Shown here: piece by piece, positions 1 to 5,210 of the stretch
Layout: each line of letters begins with the position of its first letter
Numbering within the stretch: position 1 is the first letter of the stretch
Assembly: GCA_003644215.1 (NCBI GenBank)
Contig: QNBU01000089.1
Coordinates: 1-5,318, forward strand
DNA from: Planctomycetota bacterium
GTDB taxonomy: Bacteria > Planctomycetota > Phycisphaerae > Sedimentisphaerales > Anaerohalosphaeraceae
Direction of reading: 5' to 3'
Length of the DNA: 5,318 bases
Notes under the pieces: generated by a model
Seen by the model: the letters and a program-made list of their open reading frames with translations, nothing else
What the model was told of the DNA's origin: nothing
Databases searched by the model: none
Made by a program: the position numbers and the translations under genes

Positions 1-420
1 AATGCACACGAATTGACACGAATAAAAGACACAAAAGAAAAGACACAAGAGAAAAGACACAGAGAAAAACCACAAGAGAAAAACCACAGATTACACAGAT
101 TGACGCAGATTTTTTTAGACGGGATTAACGGGATTTACAGGGATTTAAAAACTGAAAACAGAACCACTAAAAACACGAAAAGCACGAAAAAAGAGAACCG
201 CGGATTTAAAAACAGGAACAGAACCACTAATGCACACGAATTGACACGAATAAAAGACACAAAAGAAAAGACACAGAGAAAAGACACAAGAGAAAAACCA
301 CAGATTACACAGATTGACACGGATTTAAAAACAGGAACAGAAAAAGAACCGCGGATTTAAAAACTATGAAAAAACAGGAAAAGAACCACTAATGCACACG
401 AATTGGCACGAATAAAAGAC
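1..420. repeat. A-rich dispersed-repeat array, three direct copies
   Basis: This stretch is built from a few modules used repeatedly. The module beginning AATGCACACGAATTGACACG starts at 1 and 229; a third copy at 391 has one change (TTGGCACG) and breaks off at about 420. Between them lie runs of the AAAAGACACA/GAGAAA type (about 30-85 and 250-297), an ACCACAGATTACACAGATT module (about 83-111 and 297-325), a GGGATT(TA)ACA module (121-150), and GAACCGCGGATTTAAAAACAGG (about 195-218 and 346-366). The plus strand has very little T (4 in the first 60 bases), so long frames stay open by composition. A 115-residue frame at 13-360 (Lys/Arg/Thr-rich) and a 61-residue hydrophobic antisense frame at 135-320 are just the repeat translated, and I do not call them genes. 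I associate such modules with the spaces between genes in planctomycete-like genomes (recollection, not searched). Confidence 0.85.
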
Positions 421-608
421 AAGGTGTATATTTTGACCAAAACCCCTTCGATTTTGTATTCTTCAAAGGGGGTATCCCTTTGTGAAATTGTTCCGGTTCA
501 AACTTTAGAGGAAACTGGCCTTCGTTTGAACCAATTTGTAAATGACGAAAAAACAGATGTTATGACTGTCGTAAACTCAAAAAATCGGGATGACATTGAA
601 ATGATTTC
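421..608. other. Gene-free, hairpin-rich intergenic segment downstream of tRNA-Pro
   Basis: No gene is supported here. The only frame across it (403-696) starts inside the repeat array and ends inside the antisense of the tRNA, where it reads the typical spurious string RGDRIRTYDF. The segment does hold several inverted repeats. A 7-bp stem, CAAAGGG 464-470 with CCCTTTG 476-482, has a 5-nt loop. A 9-bp stem, GGTTCAAAC 495-503 with GTTTGAACC 524-532, is extended by AAATT 485-489 pairing with AATTT 533-537. A 6-bp stem with one G-U pair lies at 560-565/569-574. They lie on the minus-strand side downstream of the tRNA. They could be a structured RNA, the decayed ends of a small element, or chance. 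Confidence 0.45.
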
Positions 609-639
609 TCCCAAGCCCTTGAATTACAAGGGCTTGGGA
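609..639 (-). terminator. Probable intrinsic terminator of tRNA-Pro
   Basis: A perfect 13-bp inverted repeat (609-621 with 627-639, loop AATTA at 622-626) begins two bases beyond the discriminator base of the minus-strand tRNA. Its stem contains CCCAAGCCCTTG/CAAGGGCTTGGG. The position fits a rho-independent terminator for the tRNA transcript. The tail read on the minus strand is GAAATCATTTC, which has no clean U-run, so it could instead be a 3'-processing or RNA-stability hairpin. Confidence 0.6.
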
Positions 640-641
640 AA

Positions 642-716
642 TCGGGGTGACAGGATTCGAACCTACGACTTCCTGGCCCCAAACCAGGCGCTCTAGCCAA
701 GCTGAGCTACACCCCG
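642..716 (-). tRNA. tRNA-Pro, anticodon UGG
   Basis: Read on the minus strand from 716 to 642 this is a complete 75-nt cloverleaf. The acceptor stem CGGGGTG pairs fully with CACCCCG. The D-arm is GCTC/GAGC. The 5-bp anticodon stem CCTGG/CCAGG encloses the loop TTTGGGG, which places anticodon TGG (plus-strand 679-681) to read proline CCN codons. The variable loop is AAGTC, and the T-arm GTAGG-TTCGAAT-CCTGT has two G-U pairs in the stem. The discriminator base is A. The following bases are TTT, so the 3' CCA is not encoded and must be added by CCA nucleotidyltransferase. A strong promoter lies just upstream (729-757) and a hairpin just downstream (609-639), which suggests a single-gene unit transcribed away from leuS. 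Confidence 0.96.
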
Positions 717-728
717 TAGAAGCGAGGG

Positions 729-757
729 ATAATACCGAATCTGGCCCGCCCTGTCAA
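729..757 (-). promoter_or_regulatory. Sigma70-type promoter of tRNA-Pro
   Basis: On the minus strand the sequence reads TTGACA (752-757), a 17-nt spacer, then TATTAT (729-734). That is a perfect -35 box, ideal spacing and a 5/6 -10 box. Transcription would begin near 722, leaving only about five leader nucleotides before the mature tRNA 5' end at 716. This is typical of stable-RNA promoters. The strand and distance leave little doubt about the target gene. Confidence 0.85.
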
Positions 758-802
758 CAAAAATGAAAAAAACAGGGGTACCGCCGGCATTATTTTCGTG
801 CA

Positions 803-823
803 ACTTGCACTGCGGCGCTTTTG
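803..823 (-). repeat. GCGC-type dispersed repeat, inverted copy upstream of leuS
   Basis: Read on the minus strand this 21-mer (CAAAAGCGC, then CGCAGTGCAAGT) matches plus-strand 5151-5171 (CAAAAGCGC, then AGCGGCGCAAGT) at 18 of 21 positions. The two copies lie in opposite orientation just outside the leuS-to-lipid-kinase gene block. The element overlaps a 13-nt palindrome, GTGCAACTTGCAC, at 798-810. A TTG codon at 821 that could be mistaken for an upstream leuS start lies in this repeat. Confidence 0.55.
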
Positions 824-843
824 CTCACCCTCGTTTTTGACTC

Positions 844-871
844 TTGCCCTTTGTGGCTAATTGGGTATAAT
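844..871 (+). promoter_or_regulatory. Probable leuS promoter
   Basis: A perfect -10 box, TATAAT (866-871), follows TTGCCC (844-849, 4/6 match to TTGACA) with a 16-nt spacer. The predicted transcription start is near 878, which gives a leuS leader of about 48 nt. In-frame start candidates at 821 (TTG) and 872 (ATG) lie upstream of that point, so this promoter supports translation from the ATG at 926. A second TATAAT at 898-903 has no recognisable -35 box. The leader is too short for a T-box riboswitch. Confidence 0.6.
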
Positions 872-905
872 ATGGGGTTTTATGGGCTTAACACGAATAT
901 AATCA

Positions 906-929
906 ATGAGTTATCGAGATCGAGAATGA
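906..929 (+). other. Possible 7-codon leader ORF overlapping the leuS start
   Basis: ATG at 906 opens a short frame encoding MSYRDRE, ending in TGA at 927-929. The stop overlaps the leuS ATG (926-928) in the classic ATGA arrangement seen with translational coupling. It lies entirely inside the predicted leader. It has no clear Shine-Dalgarno site and no leucine codons, so it is not a classical leucine attenuator peptide. Chance is a serious alternative. Confidence 0.25.
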
Positions 930-3550
930 CTGAATCGACGGACAAGGGGCGATACGATTTTAACCGTATCGAGCCAAAGTGGCAAGACCACTGGCTAAAT
1001 AACAGGACTTTCAAAACACCGAATCCCAATGAATCGGGAGATAAGCCCAAGTACTACATACTGGATATGTTTCCTTATCCATCCGGGGCGGGGCTGCATG
1101 TGGGGCATCCGGAGGGCTACACGGCCAGCGATATTGTCAGCCGCTACAAACGGATGCGCGGGTTTAATGTGCTGCACCCGATGGGCTGGGATGCGTTCGG
1201 CCTGCCAGCGGAGCAATACGCCGTCCAGACGGGCACCCATCCGGCCGTGACCACCCAGAAAAACATCGACAACATGCGGCGGCAGATTCAGTCGCTGGGC
1301 TTTTCCTACGACTGGGATCGTGAGGTCAACACCACCGATGTCGGTTATGTCAAGTGGACGCAATGGATCTTCCTGAAAATGTTCAATAGTTGGTTTGACG
1401 AGGCCCAGCAAAAGGCCCGCCCGATCGACCAACTGCCGATTCCCGACGGACTGAGCGATACCGAAAAGGAAGCATACATTAACAACCACCGCTTGGCTTA
1501 TGAACACGAAGCGCCGGTGAACTGGTGTCCTGCTTTGGGAACGGTACTGGCCAATGAAGAAGTCATCGGCGGTGTGAGTGAACGCGGCGGCCATCCGGTC
1601 GTCCGAAAACCGATGCGGCAGTGGATGCTGCGGATCACCCAATTCGCCGAACGCCTGCTGGACGGGCTGGACGGGTTGGACTGGTCGGATTCGATTAAGA
1701 AATTGCAATCGGACTGGATCGGCAAGAGTATCGGCGCGGAGGTCGATTTCAAAATCGACGGTGGCACGGGCTTCCAGCCCGTGAACCACGGCCAGGATGG
1801 CCGTGCCACAGATATTATCCGCGTCTTCACCACCCGCCCGGATACGCTGTTCGGGGCGACCTATATGGTGATGTCGCCGGAACATCCGCTGGTCGATACC
1901 ATCACAACCGATGAGCATAAAGCCGCCGTTGAGGCGTATAAAGAAATGGCATCGAAAAAGAGCGATCTGGACCGTACCGACCTGACCAAGGACAAAACCG
2001 GCCAGTTCACCGGCGGCTATGCGATCAATCCGGTCAACAGCGAAAAAATCCCAATCTGGATCAGCGACTATGTCCTCATCAGCTATGGAACCGGTGCGAT
2101 TATGTCCGTTCCCGCACACGATGAACGGGATTTTGAATTCGCAACAAAGTTCGACTTGCCGATTATTCAGGTTGTTGAGCCGGATAATGCGGCACGGGCT
2201 TCCAGCTCGTGCAAACACGGCCAGGATGGCCGTGCCACATGTTTTACCGGCGATGGCACAGCCATCAACTCAGGTGAGTTTACGGGATTGAAAACGCCGG
2301 AGTTTAAGGAAAAAATCGCCGCATGGCTTGCGGAAAACAACTTTGGCGAAAAGGCCGTCAACTACAAACTGCGCGACTGGCTGTTTAGCCGGCAGCGGTA
2401 CTGGGGCGAGCCGTTCCCGATTCTGCATACCGAAGACGGCCGCGTGATCGCGCTGGATGAAAGCGAATTGCCGCTGGAACTGCCTGCGTTGGAAGACTAC
2501 AAGCCGTCGGAGTCCGGGGAGCCGCCGCTGGCCAAGGCGACTGACTGGGTCAATGTGACCTTAGCCGATGGCACGAAGGCCCGGCGGGAAACCAATACGA
2601 TGCCGCAATGGGCCGGAAGCTGCTGGTACTATCTGCGGTATATGGATCCGAAAAACGATGTCGCGGCGGTGGATTTCGAAAAACAAAAATACTGGCTGCC
2701 GATCGACCTGTACATCGGCGGGGCCGAACACGCGGTGCTGCATCTGCTGTATTCGCGGTTCTGGCACAAACTGCTGCACGATCTGGGATTCGTTTCTACG
2801 CAGGAGCCGTATCAAAAGCTCATCAATCAGGGGATGATCCTCGGCTCAGACAACCAAAAAATGAGCAAATCCCGCGGCAATGTCATCAATCCCGACGATG
2901 TGGTTTCCGAATACGGGGCCGATTCGATGCGGCTGTACGAAATGTTTATGGGCCCGCTGGAGGCCACCAAACCCTGGTCGATGCAGGGCGTCGAAGGCGT
3001 GTACCGGTTTTTGCAGCGGGCATGGCGTGCAATCATCAATCCGGAAACAGGCGACCTGCTCGACTGCATACAGAAAACGGACCCGGACGAGCCAACCGAA
3101 CGCATCCTGCACCAGACAATCAAAAAAGTAACCGAAGATATCGAGGGCTTTGCTTTCAACACGGCCATCAGCCAGATGATGATTTTTGTCAATCATATCA
3201 GCAAACTGGAAATCCGCCCGAAAGCCGCGATGGAGAAGTTTGTGTTAATCCTGTCGCCGCTGGCCCCGCACCTGTGCGAGGAACTGTGGCAACGGTTGGG
3301 ACATACGGATTCGTTGGCTTATGCCGAGTGGCCTGCATTCGAAGCGGACAAGGCCAAAGAAAAAGAAATCGAACTGGCCATCCAGATCAAAGGCAAGACC
3401 AAAGACAAAATCACCATCGCCGCCGATGCAACCGAAGAAACGACTCAGCAGATGGCCCTAGCCAGTAAAAAGGTTCAGGCGGCCCTGGACGGCAAAAAAG
3501 CAAAAAAAATTATCGTCATTAAATCGCGATTAGTAAATATCGTTGCGTGA
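926..3550 (+). CDS. leuS: Leucyl-tRNA synthetase (LeuS)
   Basis: This cytoplasmic class Ia synthetase charges tRNA-Leu with leucine using ATP and removes mischarged amino acids through its CP1 editing domain. Counting from ATG 926 the protein has 874 residues. HVGH, the HIGH motif, is at 58-61, following PYPSGAGL. The editing motif TTRPDT is at 302-307. HDERD at 398-402 ends in the Asp equivalent to E. coli D345. KMSKS is at 645-649. The C-terminal tail (IQIKGKTKDKITIAADA onward) matches the family. Few residues separate QGMILGSDN from KMSKS, so the large leucine-specific domain of E. coli LeuS is missing, as in Bacillus-type enzymes. Two translated palindromic elements sit at residues 280-295 and 423-438, both in the CP1 region. 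I chose ATG 926 because family-like sequence (YDFNRIEPKWQ) begins shortly after it and the promoter lies upstream of it. The Shine-Dalgarno site is weak. Confidence 0.97.
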   Translation: MTESTDKGRYDFNRIEPKWQDHWLNNRTFKTPNPNESGDKPKYYILDMFPYPSGAGLHVGHPEGYTASDIVSRYKRMRGFNVLHPMGWDAFGLPAEQYAVQTGTHPAVTTQKNIDNMRRQIQSLGFSYDWDREVNTTDVGYVKWTQWIFLKMFNSWFDEAQQKARPIDQLPIPDGLSDTEKEAYINNHRLAYEHEAPVNWCPALGTVLANEEVIGGVSERGGHPVVRKPMRQWMLRITQFAERLLDGLDGLDWSDSIKKLQSDWIGKSIGAEVDFKIDGGTGFQPVNHGQDGRATDIIRVFTTRPDTLFGATYMVMSPEHPLVDTITTDEHKAAVEAYKEMASKKSDLDRTDLTKDKTGQFTGGYAINPVNSEKIPIWISDYVLISYGTGAIMSVPAHDERDFEFATKFDLPIIQVVEPDNAARASSSCKHGQDGRATCFTGDGTAINSGEFTGLKTPEFKEKIAAWLAENNFGEKAVNYKLRDWLFSRQRYWGEPFPILHTEDGRVIALDESELPLELPALEDYKPSESGEPPLAKATDWVNVTLADGTKARRETNTMPQWAGSCWYYLRYMDPKNDVAAVDFEKQKYWLPIDLYIGGAEHAVLHLLYSRFWHKLLHDLGFVSTQEPYQKLINQGMILGSDNQKMSKSRGNVINPDDVVSEYGADSMRLYEMFMGPLEATKPWSMQGVEGVYRFLQRAWRAIINPETGDLLDCIQKTDPDEPTERILHQTIKKVTEDIEGFAFNTAISQMMIFVNHISKLEIRPKAAMEKFVLILSPLAPHLCEELWQRLGHTDSLAYAEWPAFEADKAKEKEIELAIQIKGKTKDKITIAADATEETTQQMALASKKVQAALDGKKAKKIIVIKSRLVNIVA
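1763..1810 (+). repeat. In-frame palindromic element in leuS, copy 1
   Basis: The element holds two tandem hairpins. Hairpin 1 is CACGGGCT (1765-1772), loop TCC, AGCCCGTG (1776-1783). Hairpin 2 is CACGGCCA (1787-1794), loop GGA, TGGCCGTG (1798-1805). Outer arms GTGGCACGG (1761-1769) and CCGTGCCAC (1801-1809) can also pair with each other, so the whole element can fold as one large stem. It is translated as GTGFQPVNHGQDGRAT, LeuS residues 280-295, just before the editing-domain strand leading to TTRPDT. E. coli LeuS has no such peptide at this point (from memory of its sequence). No obvious target-site duplication flanks it. Confidence 0.85.
2191..2239 (+). repeat. In-frame palindromic element in leuS, copy 2
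   Basis: This second copy differs from the element at 1763-1810 by one C-to-T change in hairpin 1, one extra base and one substitution in the spacer. Hairpin 1 pairs 2192-2200 with 2204-2212 around loop TCC, and the C-to-T change leaves a G-U pair. Hairpin 2 pairs 2216-2223 with 2227-2234 around loop GGA. It is translated as ARASSSCKHGQDGRAT (residues 423-438). The spacer is one base longer, so hairpin 1 is read in a different frame from copy 1 while hairpin 2 is read in the same frame. It lies after the HDERD motif and before the conserved NSGEF segment, probably in a surface loop. Confidence 0.85.
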
Positions 3551-3558
3551 AATATCTT

Positions 3559-3627
3559 ACCATGAAGGACAGGAAGACCATGAAGTTTTTATTATTTTAT
3601 CTTCATGCACTTCATGAGCTTCATGGT
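3559..3627. repeat. Long imperfect hairpin built of CATGAAG 9-mers
   Basis: This starts 8 bases after the leuS stop. The left arm (3559-3585) and right arm (3601-3627) face each other around a T-rich loop (3586-3600). They pair at 22 of 27 positions. Each arm is three degenerate 9-base units: CCATGAAGG, ACAGGAAGA, CCATGAAG on the left, and CTTCATGCA, CTTCATGAG, CTTCATGGT on the right. It may act as a transcription terminator or mRNA 3'-end stabiliser for leuS, but no T-run follows the stem, so that role is inferred from position only. Confidence 0.7.
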
Positions 3628-3665
3628 TAAAATCTGCGTAAATCAGTGTTAATCTGTGTCTAAAA
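3628..3665 (-). repeat. CACAGATT-type dispersed repeat, inverted copy
   Basis: Read on the minus strand this gives AGACACAGATTAACACTGATTTACGCAGATTTT, closely resembling the ACACAGATTGACGCAGATTT module at about 94-112 in the left array. It therefore belongs to the same family but is inverted. It fills the space up to the next gene, leaving no clear promoter or Shine-Dalgarno site for it. Confidence 0.7.
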
Positions 3666-3671
3666 TAAATA

Positions 3672-4202
3672 ATGTCTCACGAAATCGAAGCGAAAATCAA
3701 GGTCGCTGCTTTGGAGCCGATTGAGGATAAACTCAAAGAGCTTAACGCCGATTTCGTACACTCCGTTCAGCAGGTGGATGCCTACTTTATGGACACGCAC
3801 GAACAACTGCGTAAAGATGATTGCGGGCTGCGCATCCGGCAAGAGATTGCCGCCGGCCAAACAACCGCAAGGATCACCTTTAAGGGCCCGCGTACTGACA
3901 GTAAATTCAAATCTCGCTCCGAGTATGAAACCAGCATTGATGATATTGAGATGATGGAGAATATATTTGAATCACTGGGGTATCATAAACGACTGACATT
4001 CGAAAAGAAACGCACGGTCTGGTCGCTGGATGCCTGCGAAGTTTGCTTAGATACCCTGCCCCAACTCGGCTGTTTTGTCGAGGTCGAAGGCCCCGGTGAG
4101 GGTGTTATCTCCGCTGTTCTTAAAAAACTGGGTCTGCATAACGAGCCGCATATTTCACGCGGCTATGCGTCCATGATGTCCCGCAAGCTAAAACAGGAAT
4201 AA
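3672..4202 (+). CDS. CYTH-domain protein, class IV adenylate cyclase-like (CyaB family)
   Basis: This 176-residue soluble protein is a single CYTH triphosphate-tunnel domain. The N-terminal signature ExExK is E4, E6, K8. Further basic and acidic tunnel residues follow: QQVDAYF (33-39), LRIR (53-56), FKGP (70-73), SRSEYET (81-87), EKKRTVW (111-117), the acidic D127, and FVEVEG (135-140). The length matches CyaB-type proteins. Members of the fold convert ATP to cAMP or hydrolyse inorganic triphosphate, thiamine triphosphate or other triphosphates with a divalent metal. The sequence alone cannot say which, so I give no gene symbol. ATG 3672 puts ExExK at the very N-terminus, as expected. No Shine-Dalgarno site is visible; the upstream bases are repeat sequence. 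The next gene starts 3 bases after the stop, suggesting cotranscription. Confidence 0.88.
   Translation: MSHEIEAKIKVAALEPIEDKLKELNADFVHSVQQVDAYFMDTHEQLRKDDCGLRIRQEIAAGQTTARITFKGPRTDSKFKSRSEYETSIDDIEMMENIFESLGYHKRLTFEKKRTVWSLDACEVCLDTLPQLGCFVEVEGPGEGVISAVLKKLGLHNEPHISRGYASMMSRKLKQE
4195..4198 (+). promoter_or_regulatory. Ribosome binding site of the lipid kinase gene
   Basis: AGGA lies 7 bases before ATG 4206, inside the last codons of the upstream CYTH gene. It is the best Shine-Dalgarno-like site before any of the three genes. It supports ATG 4206 as the start and the two genes being translated from one message. Confidence 0.6.
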
Positions 4203-4205
4203 CAT

Positions 4206-5150
4206 ATGAAACCGCAAGACGGATACATACACTATATCATCAATCCCAAGGCCGGGGCCAGCAGCAGCAACGGATTGGTCCGGCAGTTCAAGGATTATCT
4301 GATCGCTAAGGGCTTCGATGTGCGTGTAGAGCTAACCGAATCGCTGGAACACGCCTGCGAACTGGCCACCCAAGGAGCAATCGATTACCAGTGCGCCTTC
4401 GTCGTCGGCGCCGGCGGCGACGGGACGCTTCGGGAAATCCTGCACGGCCTGGAAGGCACGAACAAACTATTTATGCCCATCCCCGGCGGCACGGAAAATC
4501 TGCTGGCAAACGAACTGGGGTTTGACCTGCATCTGCAAACGCTGATCAATGCGTTTGAGGGCGATTGCATTAAATCGCTGGACCTGGGAGTCATTAACGG
4601 TCAATGTTTTACCTCGATTGCCGGATTTGGATTTGACGGGGCGGTCATTGACCGCATCAGCAAAATCCGAACGGGCCACATCAGCCACCTGTCCTATTTC
4701 TGGCCCATCTGGCGAACTTTCTGGGAGCATGATTTCCCCCGCATCAAGGTAGTCGTCGATGGCGAAGAAATTTTCAATGACCGAGGGCTTGTTTTTGTGG
4801 GCAATATCTCTCGCTACGCCATCGGACTGAGCATCTGTAAAAACGCCGACTTCGGCGACGGCCTGCTGGATATCTGCATCTTCCGCTGCCACGACCAGCT
4901 ACATTTAATCAAACACTCGGTTCTCGCAGCCCTGAAAAGACATCTTAAATCTAAAAACACCCTCTATACGCAGGGAAAATCTATTCAGGTAACACCGGCA
5001 GACAAGACGGTCTTTTGCCAGATCGATGGGGATTCGGGACCGAAACTTCCGGCAGACATAAAAGTCATCCCGCAGGCCATCCGAGTCCTGACCCCACCCG
5101 GAGCAAAACCAGCCGGCATCCGGACACGCCTAAAACGAATGATCGGATAA
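4206..5150 (+). CDS. Diacylglycerol kinase-family lipid kinase (DAGK/YegS/LCB5 type)
   Basis: The product is 314 residues, the usual length for bacterial DagK/YegS-type kinases, which phosphorylate a lipid hydroxyl (diacylglycerol or a relative) with ATP at the inner membrane face. The order of motifs is canonical: NPKAG at 13-17, the nucleotide-binding GGDGT at 70-74, PGGTENLLA at 93-101, GFGFDG at 140-145, DFGDGLLDI at 215-223, and a C-terminal IDGD at 273-276 followed by LPADIKVIPQAIRVLTP. There is no signal peptide or transmembrane segment, as expected of a peripheral membrane enzyme. The C-terminus is basic (RTRLKRMIG), which could help contact with acidic lipids. The IDGD motif replaces the commoner DGE. 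It starts 3 bases after the CYTH gene with a good Shine-Dalgarno site. The lipid substrate cannot be read from the sequence. Confidence 0.92.
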   Translation: MKPQDGYIHYIINPKAGASSSNGLVRQFKDYLIAKGFDVRVELTESLEHACELATQGAIDYQCAFVVGAGGDGTLREILHGLEGTNKLFMPIPGGTENLLANELGFDLHLQTLINAFEGDCIKSLDLGVINGQCFTSIAGFGFDGAVIDRISKIRTGHISHLSYFWPIWRTFWEHDFPRIKVVVDGEEIFNDRGLVFVGNISRYAIGLSICKNADFGDGLLDICIFRCHDQLHLIKHSVLAALKRHLKSKNTLYTQGKSIQVTPADKTVFCQIDGDSGPKLPADIKVIPQAIRVLTPPGAKPAGIRTRLKRMIG

Positions 5151-5186
5151 CAAAAGCGCAGCGGCGCAAGTGAGCCCGATTGCGTC
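5151..5186 (+). repeat. GCGC-type dispersed repeat after the lipid kinase gene
   Basis: This begins directly after the TAA of the kinase gene. Bases 5151-5171 match the minus strand of 803-823 at 18 of 21 positions. It can form a small GCGC/GCGC hairpin (5156-5159 with 5164-5167) or an alternative 7-bp stem (5163-5169 with 5180-5186, one G-T pair). No T-run follows, so a terminator role is possible but weakly supported. Confidence 0.5.
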
Positions 5187-5210
5187 AGAGCCACGAGTTG
5201 CCAAAAGAAA

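Noticed and set aside
135..320. 61-residue hydrophobic minus-strand frame resembling a membrane peptide
   Set aside because: It is the antisense of the A-rich repeat; the same string, FVSFIRVNSCALVVL, reappears at the right end from the other repeat copy.
13..360. 115-residue basic open frame
   Set aside because: It is the repeat array translated; the same peptide HELTRIKDT appears again because the DNA module repeats. The low T content keeps it open.
1..420. CRISPR array
   Set aside because: Repeat units vary in length (228 and 162 bases between starts), there are no uniform unique spacers and there are no cas genes.
403..696. 97-residue plus-strand frame
   Set aside because: It begins in a repeat and its last third is the antisense of tRNA-Pro (RGDRIRTYDF), a well-known spurious product.
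837..871. TTGACT at 837-842 as the -35 box for the leuS TATAAT
   Set aside because: The spacer would be 23 bases, too long for sigma70; TTGCCC at 844-849 with a 16-base spacer fits better.
821..925. N-terminal extension of LeuS from TTG 821 or ATG 872
   Set aside because: Both codons lie upstream of the start of transcription predicted from the TATAAT at 866-871, the TTG is inside a dispersed repeat, and the extra residues do not resemble LeuS.
1657..1683. Short tandem repeat GACGGGCTG within leuS
   Set aside because: It encodes LDGLDGLDW, which matches the usual LeuS segment before the WPES-like motif, so it is normal coding sequence.
995..2218. 407-residue minus-strand frame inside leuS
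   Set aside because: It is a shadow frame of GC-rich coding sequence, lying wholly antisense to a gene with clear LeuS motifs.
2252..2266. Small hairpin GATGGC-ACA-GCCATC just after palindromic copy 2
   Set aside because: It encodes ordinary LeuS residues (DGTAI), is absent after copy 1 and is short enough to be chance.
2608..3468. 286-residue plus-strand frame in another frame of leuS
   Set aside because: It has an Arg/Gly/Ala-rich composition, no domain, and overlaps the KMSKS and anticodon-binding regions of leuS.
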